NCBI GenBank assembly: GCA_027698105.1
Contig: JAQERH010000020.1
Span: 1 to 54,789, forward strand
Direction: 5' to 3'
DNA: 54,789 nucleotides
Source of the DNA: Lachnospiraceae bacterium AM93-12TA
GTDB taxonomy: Bacteria > Bacillota > Clostridia > Lachnospirales > Lachnospiraceae
The position numbers and the translations under genes are program-made. The notes under the pieces are model-generated. The model was not told where the DNA came from. It saw nothing but the letters and a program-made list of their open reading frames with translations, and ran no database searches. Below are positions 7,891 through 17,400 of the stretch, one piece after another. Position 1 is the first letter of the stretch; each line of letters opens with the position of its first letter.

Positions 7891-8804
7891 TGGCAGGAAT
7901 AGTTTCCTCCCTTCAGGGCGCCGTAGGACAGGGCGTCCTGTGGGGGATTATGGTACTTGGTATTTACATTACCTTCCGTCTGATGGATATTGCAGATTTG
8001 ACAGTGGATGGAAGCTTCGCCCTGGGCGGCAGTGTCTGTGCGGCTCTTGTGGCCGGAAAAGGCATGAATCCTGTTCTGGCTCTCGTTATTTGTCTGGCAG
8101 CAGGTATGGCGGCAGGAGCAGTGACAGGAATTCTTCACACCGTATTTGAGATTCCCGCTATTCTGGCAGGAATTTTAACACAGATTTCCCTCTGGTCTAT
8201 TAATCTGAAGGTGATGGGAAAGAGCAACATGAACCTGGGAAAGGCAGAAACGCCGATTTCCTGGCTGAAGGGAAGCTTTGGGCTGACCCAGAATCAGGCA
8301 ATGATTGTCACAGGCCTGGTGGTAACAGTTCTTGTGATTGTGTTCCTTTACTGGTTCTTCGGAACAGAGCTTGGAAGCGCCATGCGTGCTACAGGAAATA
8401 ATGAGGATATGATCCGGGCGCTGGGTGGAAATACAAACCGGATCAAGCTGCTGGCTCTGATGCTCAGCAACGGCCTGGTAGGTCTGTCCGGCGGCCTGGT
8501 ATGCCAGGGACAGAACTATGCAGATATTCAGATGGGTACAGGCGCGATTGTAATCGGCCTGGCTGCCATTATCATTGGAGAGGTGCTGATGGGACGGCTG
8601 ATTCCGTTCTACTGGAAGCTGATTGCTGTAGTAGCAGGATCTGTGATTTACCAGATTATCCGTGCAGTAGTGCTGAGGCTGGGCTTTGATTCAGATAATA
8701 TGAAGCTTTTAACAGCAGTGATCGTAGTGATTGCCCTGGCAGTGCCGGTTATGGCTGCCAGATACAGACAGAAAATGGCCTATACGGAAGGAGGGGAGGA
8801 GTAA
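7890..8804 (+). CDS. ABC transporter permease (branched-chain amino acid type fold)
   Basis: The 304-residue protein has about eight to nine hydrophobic helices and belongs to the BPD_transp_2 group of permeases found beside ABC_sub_bind lipoproteins. The segment GSAMRATGNNEDMIRALGGN, about residues 165-184, resembles the cytoplasmic coupling loop of LivH/RbsC-type permeases. It forms the membrane channel of the importer, with the lipoprotein upstream and the ATPase downstream. Its start overlaps the preceding stop, and its own stop overlaps the ATPase start in the same TAATG way, so all three are translationally coupled. Confidence 0.92.
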   Translation: MAGIVSSLQGAVGQGVLWGIMVLGIYITFRLMDIADLTVDGSFALGGSVCAALVAGKGMNPVLALVICLAAGMAAGAVTGILHTVFEIPAILAGILTQISLWSINLKVMGKSNMNLGKAETPISWLKGSFGLTQNQAMIVTGLVVTVLVIVFLYWFFGTELGSAMRATGNNEDMIRALGGNTNRIKLLALMLSNGLVGLSGGLVCQGQNYADIQMGTGAIVIGLAAIIIGEVLMGRLIPFYWKLIAVVAGSVIYQIIRAVVLRLGFDSDNMKLLTAVIVVIALAVPVMAARYRQKMAYTEGGEE

Positions 8805-9601
8805 TGCTGACGATTTCCAACGTGAGGAAAACCTTCAATAAGGGAACGATCAATGAAAAAAAGGCGTTAAACGGCATTGACCTCCATCTGGACGAGGGGG
8901 ATTTCTGTACGATTATCGGCGGAAATGGAGCTGGAAAATCTACCATGCTGAATATGATCGCAGGCGTTTATCCTATCGACTGCGGGAAAATTGTGATTGA
9001 TGGCGTCAATATTTCCAGGGAACCGGAGTACAGGCGGGCTAAATATATTGGACGGGTATTTCAGGACCCCATGAGGGGAACAGCAGCCAATATGGAGATC
9101 CAGGAAAATCTGGCTCTGGCTTACCGCAGAGGCCAGAAAAGAGGCCTGGGCTGGGGGATTAAGAATCAGGAAAAGGAGCGGTACAAAGAACTGCTGACTC
9201 AGCTGGATCTGGGGCTGGAGAATCGAATGACCAGCAAGGTGGGACTTCTTTCCGGAGGCCAGAGGCAGGCTCTGACGCTTCTTATGGCAACGCTTCAGAA
9301 ACCGAAGCTGCTTCTCTTAGATGAGCATACGGCGGCGCTGGATCCGAAGACTGCTTCTAAGGTTTTAAGTCTGACGGAGAGGATGGTAGAAAGCCAGAAT
9401 CTGACTGCCATGATGGTGACCCACAATATGAACGATGCCATCCATATTGGAAACCGTTTGATTATGATGCACGAAGGCCGTATTATCTACAATGTGGCTG
9501 GAGAGGAAAAGAAAAACCTGAAGGTAGAGGATTTGCTCCGCAAGTTTGAGCAGGCCAGCGGCGGCCAGTTTGCCAACGACAGAATGATGCTGGCAAGATA
9601 A
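8804..9601 (+). CDS. ABC transporter ATP-binding protein
   Basis: The 265-residue ATPase has Walker A GGNGAGKS (39-46), signature LSGGQ (149-153), Walker B LLLLDEH with the catalytic position Glu174, and a switch histidine in MVTHN near 207. It powers the importer formed with the two preceding genes. The signature and length match ATPases of the ABC_sub_bind/TrpXYZ-like systems. It is the last gene of the operon; a strong terminator follows at 9620. Confidence 0.94.
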   Translation: MLTISNVRKTFNKGTINEKKALNGIDLHLDEGDFCTIIGGNGAGKSTMLNMIAGVYPIDCGKIVIDGVNISREPEYRRAKYIGRVFQDPMRGTAANMEIQENLALAYRRGQKRGLGWGIKNQEKERYKELLTQLDLGLENRMTSKVGLLSGGQRQALTLLMATLQKPKLLLLDEHTAALDPKTASKVLSLTERMVESQNLTAMMVTHNMNDAIHIGNRLIMMHEGRIIYNVAGEEKKNLKVEDLLRKFEQASGGQFANDRMMLAR

Positions 9602-9619
9602 AAAGAATAGGAAGACAGA

Positions 9620-9648
9620 AGGGGCGGGGGAAACTCTGCCTCTTTTTC
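9620..9648 (+). terminator. Terminator of the ABC importer operon
   Basis: A ten-pair stem AGGGGCGGGG (9620-9629) / CTCTGCCTCT (9634-9643), with some G-U pairs and a GAAA tetraloop, is followed by TTTTCTT. Outer arms GGAAGACA and TGTCTTCC could extend the hairpin. Confidence 0.75.
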
Positions 9649-9673
9649 TTCTTGTCTTCCAGTGACTTTTCTA

Positions 9674-9702
9674 TTGGCATTTTTTCTGATCAATGCTATA
9701 AT
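9674..9702 (+). promoter_or_regulatory. Promoter of the first SH3b-NlpC/P60 gene
   Basis: TTGGCA (9674-9679), 17 bases, TATAAT (9697-9702), with a TG one base upstream of the -10 (extended -10 TGCTATAAT). The second paralogue has the same TGCTATAAT element. Confidence 0.7.
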
Positions 9703-9774
9703 CATACCCAACGAATTGCCGGGACGGCGATGTATGAAAAATAAAATCAGATGGAGTAAAGTGGAGAAAACTGC

Positions 9775-11460
9775 ATGAAGGAAAAACAGGATTTAGAACA
9801 CTTAGATGAGATGGATACAGAGGATTTGGAACTGCTGGATTTAGATTTGGATGCAGAAGAACTGAATCAGCAGCCGGAGGAGTCTGCCCTTTTGCAGAAC
9901 GAAAAAACTGATCAGAGCCATGCAGAGAAAGACAGGGCTGCGGCTCCGGTGAAACGAAAGAGGCGCAAGGGCCTGTATAAGGAATATGCAGTGATCGCGG
10001 CTCTGATTCTGGCGGTTCTGGCGGGAGTGATTTTTGTGGGCAGCCGGTTTTTTGGAAAAAAAGAGGATCAGGCTTTAAACGCGAAAGGAAAGACTGTGGA
10101 GGAAACTATTTCTCAGGAGGAGGCAAAGGCTGCCAGGGAAGAGGAAGAGAAGAAGGCTGTGGTAGATTCCTATGAAAATCTGGGAATTGTGGAGGTGACA
10201 GGATACCTGAACGTGCGTGAGACGGCCAGCCAGGATGCAGATGTCATTGGAAAGCTGCAGGACGGAGGAGCCTGCGAAATTCTGGAAGATTCTTCAGAAG
10301 AGTGGTACCACATCTCCTCCGGCGGAATTGATGGGTATATCAGCGCAGAGTATGTGCTTACAGGAGAAAAAGCCAGAGGAAAGGCCATGGAGGAGGCTGC
10401 TCTCAGAGCGACGATTACGGCAGATTCCTTGAATATCCGCAAAGAGCCAGATACCTCGGCCGAGGTGGTGGGACAGGCTTTAAAGGACGAGCGGTATCTG
10501 GTGGAGAGCCAGACGGACGGATGGATTCAGATTTCTTCCGGATATATTTCCGCTGACTATGCCACAGTAGCTTACAGCCTGAATGAGGCCAGAAAGCTGG
10601 ATATGAGGTCTATGGTTTTGAATCTTTATGATAACCTTGGTATTTCCAGCGTGGACAGCTATCTGAATATCCGGAAAGAACCCAGCGAGGACGGTGAAAT
10701 CATTGGAAAGATGACCAGCAAGTCGGCAGGAGAGATACTGGAGACCAGCGAGGACGGAAAATGGTATAAAATTCAGTCAGGGCCAGTTACAGGCTATGTC
10801 AGCGCGGACTATATTCTCACAGGCCAGGCTGCCAAGGATGAAGCTTTAAAAGTAGCAGAATTAATGGCAATTGTATCAACGGACCGTCTGAATGCCAGAG
10901 AGCAGCCGACTCAGGATTCTAAAATCTGGACGCAGATTTCCAATAATGAGAGATACCCGGTTACAGAACAGCTGGACGGCTGGGTGGGCATTGAATTAGA
11001 TACATCGGAAGCCTATGTGTCTACGGACTATGTAGATGTGCGGTATGCGCTTCCGGAGGCAGTAAAATTCAGCCCTCTGGACGGAAACCAGTCTCTGAGA
11101 AATAAGATGGTCAATTATGGTCTTCAGTTTGTAGGAAACCGATATGTATGGGGAGGCAATGATCCCCACACAGGAGCAGACTGTTCAGGCTTTGTCAAAT
11201 ATGTCTACAGCCATGTGGCAGGAGTTTCACTGCCCCGTACATCCAGAGAGCAGGCCAGACAGGGAACGGCGATTAAGTCTTCCCAGATGCGGCCTGGAGA
11301 TCTGATTTTTTATACAAACAGGGGCGGCACAGTCAACCATGTGGCCATGTATATTGGAAACGGGCAGATTGTCCATGCAGCCAGCCGCAGAAGCGGAATC
11401 AAGATTTCTACCTGGAACTACAGAACTCCTTACAGGATTGTAAATATGCTGGGAGATTAA
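9775..11460 (+). CDS. SH3b-repeat NlpC/P60 cell-wall endopeptidase, copy A
   Basis: The 561-residue protein has an acidic cytoplasmic N-terminus, one membrane segment at about 67-90, and then four bacterial SH3 modules. Their LNVRE/LNIRKEP/LNIRKEP/LNAREQP motifs start near 142, 220, 296 and 370. A C-terminal NlpC/P60 domain covers about 440-561. The catalytic triad positions are Cys470 in DCSGF, His522 in NHVAMYIG and His534 in IVHAA. It should cleave gamma-D-Glu-diamino-acid bonds in peptidoglycan, anchored at the outer face of the membrane. SH3 modules 1-2 and 3-4 resemble each other as pairs (SYENLGIV versus LYDNLGIS), so the array arose by internal duplication. The next gene is a full-length paralogue. 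Confidence 0.94.
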   Translation: MKEKQDLEHLDEMDTEDLELLDLDLDAEELNQQPEESALLQNEKTDQSHAEKDRAAAPVKRKRRKGLYKEYAVIAALILAVLAGVIFVGSRFFGKKEDQALNAKGKTVEETISQEEAKAAREEEEKKAVVDSYENLGIVEVTGYLNVRETASQDADVIGKLQDGGACEILEDSSEEWYHISSGGIDGYISAEYVLTGEKARGKAMEEAALRATITADSLNIRKEPDTSAEVVGQALKDERYLVESQTDGWIQISSGYISADYATVAYSLNEARKLDMRSMVLNLYDNLGISSVDSYLNIRKEPSEDGEIIGKMTSKSAGEILETSEDGKWYKIQSGPVTGYVSADYILTGQAAKDEALKVAELMAIVSTDRLNAREQPTQDSKIWTQISNNERYPVTEQLDGWVGIELDTSEAYVSTDYVDVRYALPEAVKFSPLDGNQSLRNKMVNYGLQFVGNRYVWGGNDPHTGADCSGFVKYVYSHVAGVSLPRTSREQARQGTAIKSSQMRPGDLIFYTNRGGTVNHVAMYIGNGQIVHAASRRSGIKISTWNYRTPYRIVNMLGD

Positions 11461-11508
11461 AACAGCAGCCTGAAAGAGGCGTGTTTATAATAATTTTACT
11501 TTTTTTCA

Positions 11509-11523
11509 GTCGATTTTATCGAC
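11509..11523 (+). promoter_or_regulatory. Inverted repeat in the promoter of SH3b-NlpC/P60 copy B
   Basis: GTCGAT (11509-11514) and ATCGAC (11518-11523) form a perfect inverted repeat with a TTT centre, at the position expected for the -35 box of the promoter at 11530-11538. Copy A has no such repeat. It may be an operator replacing the -35 contact. Confidence 0.4.
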
Positions 11524-11529
11524 AGAATG

Positions 11530-11538
11530 TGCTATAAT
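11530..11538 (+). promoter_or_regulatory. Extended -10 promoter of SH3b-NlpC/P60 copy B
   Basis: TGCTATAAT at 11530-11538 is a strong extended -10. No good -35 lies 17 bases upstream, where TCGATT of the inverted repeat is found. Confidence 0.55.
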
Positions 11539-11636
11539 TTTCTGCGTATGCTTTGACAGGATAGAGTTAGCGGGCAGGGAGATACTGCTTTTTATCTGCT
11601 GGCTCTGGAGAAATTACAGTAAATGGAGCGGTGAAA

Positions 11637-13316
11637 ATGGGAATTAATAAACCAGATGATTACGCAGCCAGACTGCTGAAAGCCAGGCGAAGAAGAAACG
11701 GCAGAGATCCTCTTAAATATTTTCTGATTGCAGCAGGGTGTGTGATAGTGATTCTCGTCATTGTGCTGGCGGGAAAGCTTGCGAAGGGCGGCAGAATTGA
11801 CCTGGGAACAGGAAGATCTGCCAATGGACCTGAGATAGAAGGCGTGTTGGAGAGCGAAGGAACCACAGAACCGGCGCAGGGCGATTTGATGGATGCAGAC
11901 GAGGAGCAGAAAAAGATTGATGAGCAGAAGGCTGCAGTGGTGGAGTCCTATGAAAATCTGGGAATTGTACAGGTGACAGGATATCTGAATCTGAGGGAGA
12001 GTCCGGACCAGAATGCTGACATTATTGGAAAAATGTTAAACGGAAGTGCCTGTGAGATCTTAGATGACTCCCAGGAGGGCTGGTACCAGGTAACCTCCGG
12101 CGGTCTTACCGGCTATATCAGCTCCCAGTATGTGCTGACAGGCGACGAGGCTAAAACGGCAGCTTTTGATCTGGTAGATCAGATGGCTGTTATTACAGCG
12201 GACAAGCTGAATGTGAGAAGTGAACCGAACCAGGATGCTCAGGTGCTGGAACAGGTGCTGAGAAATGAGCGCTACACGATAGAGGAAGAGGAAGGTGACT
12301 GGATTAAGATTCCGGATGGTTATATTTCCTCTGAATATGTGCAGGAACGCTATGCGCTGAACGAAGCCAGGAAGCTGGATCTGCGCACCATGGTGTTAAA
12401 TATGTACGATAACATTGGTATTTCCAATGTCAATAACTATCTGAATATCCGCAAGGAACCGAAGGAGGACGGAAAGATCATCGGAAAGATGACCAGTAAG
12501 TCAGCCGGTGAGATTTTAGAAACGACAGAAGACGGAAAGTGGCATAAGATTAAATCTGGTCCTGTGACTGGATATGTAAGTTCCGAGTATATTCTGACCG
12601 GGCAGGCGGCTAAGGATGAGGCTCTCCAGGAGGCTAAACTGATGGCGATAGTGTCCACAGACCGGTTAAATGCCAGGACAGAGCCAAATACAGAATCACC
12701 TATCTGGACCCAGATTTCCAACAGCGAGCGGTACAACGTGCTGAGCCAGCAGGATGGATGGGTAGAGATCGAGCTGGATACTACCTCCGCTTATGTAGCT
12801 ACTGATTATGTAGATGTCCGTTATGCCTTAAATGAGGCGATTGAGTTTACTCCTGTGGAGGAGACTGCTGACAGCGGCAGCTCCGGAAGCAAGGGAGGAT
12901 CTGGCGGAAAAGGCAGTTCTGGAAATAAGGGAGGCTCTGGAAGCGGTTCCTCCAAGCGTTCACAGATTGCAAGCTATGCAACTCAGTTCCTGGGCAATCC
13001 TTATGTGTGGGGAGGTACAAGCCTTACAAACGGCGCTGACTGTTCTGGATTTACGATGGCGGTTATGTCACACTTCGGCGTAAGACTGCCTCATCACTCC
13101 GGTTCGCAGGCAGGCTGTGGAAGAGCTGTATCATCCTCTGAGATGAGAGCCGGCGATCTGGTATTCTATACCAACAGCGGCGGCACGATCAATCATGTGG
13201 CCCTTTATATTGGAAACGGACAGGTAGTCCATGCATCCAACCCAAGCAGCGGCATTAAGATTTCCCGGTGGAATTACCGTACACCGGCCAAGATAGTCAA
13301 TGTTTTGGGAGATTAA
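11637..13316 (+). CDS. SH3b-repeat NlpC/P60 cell-wall endopeptidase, copy B
   Basis: This is a paralogue of the preceding gene with the same order: short N-terminus, a membrane segment near 28-47, four SH3b modules, and an NlpC/P60 domain with Cys469 (DCSGF), His520 (NHVALYIG) and His532 (VVHAS). It differs by a Gly/Ser/Lys linker of about 35 residues between the last SH3b and the catalytic domain, which probably gives the hydrolase longer reach. ATG at 11637 is eight bases from GGAG, so it is preferred over an in-frame GTG at 11631. The resulting length is 559 residues. It has its own promoter, so the two copies may be expressed differently. A terminator follows at 13343. Confidence 0.93.
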   Translation: MGINKPDDYAARLLKARRRRNGRDPLKYFLIAAGCVIVILVIVLAGKLAKGGRIDLGTGRSANGPEIEGVLESEGTTEPAQGDLMDADEEQKKIDEQKAAVVESYENLGIVQVTGYLNLRESPDQNADIIGKMLNGSACEILDDSQEGWYQVTSGGLTGYISSQYVLTGDEAKTAAFDLVDQMAVITADKLNVRSEPNQDAQVLEQVLRNERYTIEEEEGDWIKIPDGYISSEYVQERYALNEARKLDLRTMVLNMYDNIGISNVNNYLNIRKEPKEDGKIIGKMTSKSAGEILETTEDGKWHKIKSGPVTGYVSSEYILTGQAAKDEALQEAKLMAIVSTDRLNARTEPNTESPIWTQISNSERYNVLSQQDGWVEIELDTTSAYVATDYVDVRYALNEAIEFTPVEETADSGSSGSKGGSGGKGSSGNKGGSGSGSSKRSQIASYATQFLGNPYVWGGTSLTNGADCSGFTMAVMSHFGVRLPHHSGSQAGCGRAVSSSEMRAGDLVFYTNSGGTINHVALYIGNGQVVHASNPSSGIKISRWNYRTPAKIVNVLGD

Positions 13317-13342
13317 AAAGAATTTAAAAAAATAGGTTTAAA

Positions 13343-13405
13343 GAAGCAGAATCATGTTTCAGTGAATTTCATTGGAATAGAAAGCAGGATTCTGCTTCTT
13401 TTTTT
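13343..13405 (+). terminator. Terminator after SH3b-NlpC/P60 copy B
   Basis: GAAGCAGAATC (13343-13353) pairs perfectly with GATTCTGCTTC (13388-13398), followed by seven T. The loop is long (34 bases). Downstream, TTCTAGT is repeated directly at 13440-13446 and 13456-13462; its meaning is unknown. Confidence 0.75.
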
Positions 13406-13510
13406 ATTTTAATGGTCCTTGAACGGAATCCGCTGGAAATTCTAGTACCTTTCATTTCTAGTGGAAACAGCAGAATACAAAAATGCCTGTATTTTCCATA
13501 GGGGAGAATG

Positions 13511-13642
13511 ATGTATGAATGGTTTTTCACAGGGCAGGATAAGAAAGAGAAAAAGGCTGCCAGGGATACAGATGCAGCCGGAAAGAAAACGGAGGAAGGT
13601 CATGGACGATTTATATGTAAGAAAGGCACAGTCTGCTTTTAA
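13511..13642 (+). CDS. Possible short overlapping peptide before the TepA-like gene
   Basis: A 43-codon frame starts at ATG 13511 near a GGGGAGA site (13501-13507) and ends in TAA at 13640-13642, inside the first codons of the TepA-like gene. Its translation (starting MYEWFFTGQDKKEKK) is mixed, acidic/basic and protein-like, while the other frame over the same bases is almost purely basic. It may be a translated leader coupled to the protease start, or the remains of the true N-terminus split by a frameshift. No family was recognised. Confidence 0.3.
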   Translation: MYEWFFTGQDKKEKKAARDTDAAGKKTEEGHGRFICKKGTVCF

Positions 13643-14339
13643 GGAACAGGCAGAGGCAGAAAATCCGGGAGACGATCAGGCAGAAGAGGAGAGAATACGG
13701 GAAACAGGCCAGGCTCTTTTAGACAGCGGAAAACAGAGGCATAAAATTCATCTGCTTTCGGTAATCGGAGAAATTGAAGGCCATGAGAATCTGTCAGGCA
13801 GCACGAAAACCACCAAATATGAGCACATTCTGCCGGAACTTGCAAAACTGGAGGATGACGATCAGGCAGACGGGATGCTGATACTGATTAACACAGTGGG
13901 AGGGGATGTGAGCTGTGGCCTTGCCCTGGCAGAAATGATTGCCTCCCTCAGCCGCCCTACAGTTTCTCTGGTCATCGGAGACAGCCACTCCATTGGAGTC
14001 CCTCTGGCAGTGGCTTCTGACTACTCTTTTATTGTTCCCACGGGAACTATGATGATCCATCCGGTGCGGATGACGGGAATGGTCATCGGTGCAGTACAGA
14101 CTTACGACTATTTTGAAATGATTCAGGACAGAATTTTAAGTTTTGTGTCAGAACATGCTAAAATCGCCTACGATCAGCTGAAAAACCTGATGCTGAATAC
14201 AGAAATGCTTACCAAAGATCTGGGAACTGTCCTGGTAGGCCAGGAGGCTGTGAAGGAAGGCCTGATTGATGAAGTGGGGGGAATCCGAGAGGCGTTAAAG
14301 AAATTGAATGAATTAATCGAAAAAAAGAAAAAACTTTAA
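13602..14339 (+). CDS. TepA/ClpP-like serine protease
   Basis: The product is a ClpP-fold protease of the translocation-enhancing protein (TepA) group. The putative nucleophile is Ser130 in GDSHSIG, aligned with the GxxxSMG motif of ClpP, and the active-site histidine is His153 in MMIHP. INTVGGDV near 97-103 corresponds to the ClpP oxyanion loop. From ATG 13602 the length is 245 residues, which is usual for TepA, and the ATG lies six bases after a strong GGAGG site (13591-13595). An in-frame ATG at 13515 would add 29 very basic residues of odd composition, so I reject it as the likely start. The gene precedes ftsK, as tepA precedes spoIIIE in Bacillus. No ClpX-binding loop can be recognised. 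Confidence 0.87.
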   Translation: MDDLYVRKAQSAFKEQAEAENPGDDQAEEERIRETGQALLDSGKQRHKIHLLSVIGEIEGHENLSGSTKTTKYEHILPELAKLEDDDQADGMLILINTVGGDVSCGLALAEMIASLSRPTVSLVIGDSHSIGVPLAVASDYSFIVPTGTMMIHPVRMTGMVIGAVQTYDYFEMIQDRILSFVSEHAKIAYDQLKNLMLNTEMLTKDLGTVLVGQEAVKEGLIDEVGGIREALKKLNELIEKKKKL

Positions 14340-14343
14340 TGCG

Positions 14344-14372
14344 TTGCAATTTCTTCTAAATTTATGTATACT
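14344..14372 (+). promoter_or_regulatory. Promoter of ftsK
   Basis: TTGCAA (14344-14349), 17 bases, TATACT (14367-14372), with TG directly before the -10 box. It lies immediately after the stop of the TepA-like gene, so ftsK can be transcribed on its own. Confidence 0.6.
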
Positions 14373-14405
14373 TATCTGAGTAAAAAAATCTGGAGGCTTA
14401 GATAA

Positions 14406-17400
14406 GTGGCAGGTACAAGCAGGAAAAAACAGGAGACATCAGAAGGTCCGAGATCGCGAGCAAAAAACAGCAGAAGTAAGGGAGCGTCTTCCGGAAAAAA
14501 GGGAACGTCTTCCAGAACAGATAAAAAATCAGGAAAGAATACCGGGAAGGCAGATACAAAAGCCAGGGGAAGCAGCAGGCGCAGAGAACCGGAGCCGGAG
14601 GAAAACAGTTTTATTTTAACAGAAGTGGCGATTATTGCAGTGTTTGCATTATCGGTGCTTCTGTTTTTGAGCAATTTCCATTTGTGCGGCGTGGTGGGCG
14701 ATTTCTGTCGGGAAGCTATGCTGGGAACCTTTGGAAAGCTGGGATATCTGTTTCCGGTTATTTTGTGTGTAGGAAGCTGTTTCTATTTATCAAACAAGGG
14801 GAACAGAAGAGCAGCCATGAAGCTGGCGGCATCCGCTGTGACTCTTCTGGCGCTGTGCGGACTGGCTCAGCTGATTTTCGGCGGCGGCTACAGCGAGGAG
14901 CTGAAGCTGCTTGATTATTTTAAGCAGGATGCTGTTTCCGGAAAGGGAGGCGGCATTGTGGGAGGAGCCCTGGTGACAGTTCTCTGTTCGACAGTGGGAA
15001 CCATAGGCGCTTACTTGATTTTGTTGGTTCTCTTTGCTATCGGAGTAGTGTGCATTACAGAGAAATCCCTGGTGGGAGCTGTGAAGAGAGGAAGCGGCCG
15101 GGCGTACCGCTATGCGAGGGATGACATGGATCGCAGGCGTGAAATCTATGAAGAGCGGCGGGAAGAGAGAAGAGAAGAGCGCCAGCGTATCAGGGAAGAG
15201 AGAGCCAGAGGCATTGACATGGATGCTGCAACTTTAGGGGGATATTCTTACGAGGATTCCCACAGGAACGGCAGGTATGACAGTCCGGAAGATTATGTCC
15301 TGGAGCCTGAACAGCAGGAGCCGCTTAATCCGGCTGATATTTTCAGAGGAAGCATTACCATGCCGGGCCGTGAAGAGAAGAAAGAAGCATCTGCGGAGAC
15401 AGAGCAGGAGACTCTGTTGAAGGAAAGCTCTGAAACTGGAAGGGCAGGAAGGCATACAGGAGGGATTCATGCCTTTGCAGAGCAAGAGAAGCTGTTATCA
15501 GAAGCAGAACCAGTCTATCTGGATGAGATGCAGCCGGAAGAGCATAAAGAGGAATACAAAGAAGAATACAAAGCAGAGCAGCATGAAGTACAAAGCGAAA
15601 TACATGACAGGACATTTGTCAGCCGAAGAAGGGGTTCTGCCCATGCAGAGGCGCTGAGGCAGGAGGAGCTGCCTGAGCCTGTGCCTGAGACGGAGGAACT
15701 GGAACTGATGAAGGACAGTGATTTCGATACTCCGGCCAGGGAAGAAAGCCTTTTAAAGAGCATTTATGCAGAGAGGGATACGAGAACCTTTGCAGAGCTG
15801 CGGATGGAGGAGCCTTCGGAAATCGGGGAGTTTGGATTTAAGGGCCAGGAGGAAGAAATCTACTACGAGCCTATTGATGCAGACGGAGACTTCATCGAAG
15901 AGGAAGTGCAGACAGAAGGCAGCTGTACAGAAGAGCAGACAGACCTTGATGCAGAGGATTTGGCAGGCAGAGATGCTCTGGCAGCTGTGAAGGAGCAGAT
16001 TCGGGAGACTGGAGAGAGAGCTATGGCTGCCGCTGCTCTTTCCAGGGAGGAAGACGATCAGATTGTCACAGCCTCCGGAAAAGTTATGGAGACTGATTCC
16101 GAGCTGATGCAGAAGACCCTTGAAAGAAAACGGCAGGAGACAAGGACATCGGCACAGGCTGTGAGACTGACAGCAGCGGCAGGCCCGGCAGCTTCACCGG
16201 CGGGAAGAGCAGAGCCAGAGAAGAAACAGGAGCCGATCAGAAAGCCTCAGCCTGAGAAGAAGCCTTATGTGTTCCCACCGATGGATCTTCTGAAAAAAGG
16301 AAGAGCTGTGGCAGGCCGTTCTGAGCAGGAGTATAAGGAGACAGCGATTAAGCTGCAGCAGACTCTGAAAAACTTCGGAGTCGGCGTTACTGTGACCAAT
16401 ATCAGCTGCGGCCCGGCAGTTACACGGTATGAGCTTCACCCGGAGCAGGGGGTAAAGGTCAGCAAGATCGTGTCTCTGTCTGATGACATCAAGCTGAATC
16501 TGGCTGCTGCGGATATCAGGATTGAAGCGCCGATTCCGGGAAAGGCCGCAGTGGGAATTGAGGTTCCGAATAAGGAGACGGAGACCGTACTTCTCAGGGA
16601 TCTGCTGGAGTCAGAGAATTTTAAACGGGCCTCCTCTAAACTGTCTTTTGCAGTAGGAAAGGATATTGCAGGCCAGACAGTTGTGACAGATATCGGAAAA
16701 ATGCCTCATCTTCTTATTGCAGGAGCAACCGGATCTGGTAAGTCAGTGTGCATTAACACGCTCATTATGAGCATTATTTATAAATCTGCCCCGGAGGATG
16801 TAAAGCTCATCATGATTGATCCGAAGGTGGTAGAGCTGAGCGTTTACAATGGAATTCCTCACCTTCTGATTCCTGTTGTGACGGATCCGAAAAAGGCGTC
16901 AGGAGCGCTTAACTGGGCGGTAGCGGAGATGACAGAGCGCTACCAGAAGTTTGCCAAGTACAATGTCAGAGACTTAAAGGGATATAATGAAAAGATCAAG
17001 TCCATTGAAGATATTGAGGACGAGAATAAGCCGAAGAAGCTGCCGCAGATTATTATTATTGTGGATGAGCTGGCTGATTTGATGATGGTGGCTCCAGGCG
17101 AAGTAGAGGACGCTATCTGCCGTCTGGCCCAGCTGGCCAGAGCGGCTGGCATTCATCTGGTTATTGCCACCCAGAGACCGTCTGTCAATGTAATTACAGG
17201 ACTGATCAAGGCGAATATTCCGTCCAGAATCGCTTTTTCCGTATCCTCTGGAGTAGATTCCAGAACGATTATTGATATGAATGGAGCGGAAAAACTATTA
17301 GGAAAGGGAGATATGCTGTTCTATCCCCAGGGTATCCAGAAGCCTCAGCGTGTACAGGGAGCCTTCGTTTCCGACCAGGAGGTGTCAAGAGTCGTAGAAT

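Noticed and set aside
9483..9711. Minus-strand small frames at the end of the ABC operon
   Set aside because: They run through the terminator hairpin and lack ribosome binding sites.
9775..13316. One gene split by a frameshift
   Set aside because: Both SH3b-NlpC/P60 genes are complete, with own promoters, N-terminal anchors and full catalytic triads; they are paralogues.
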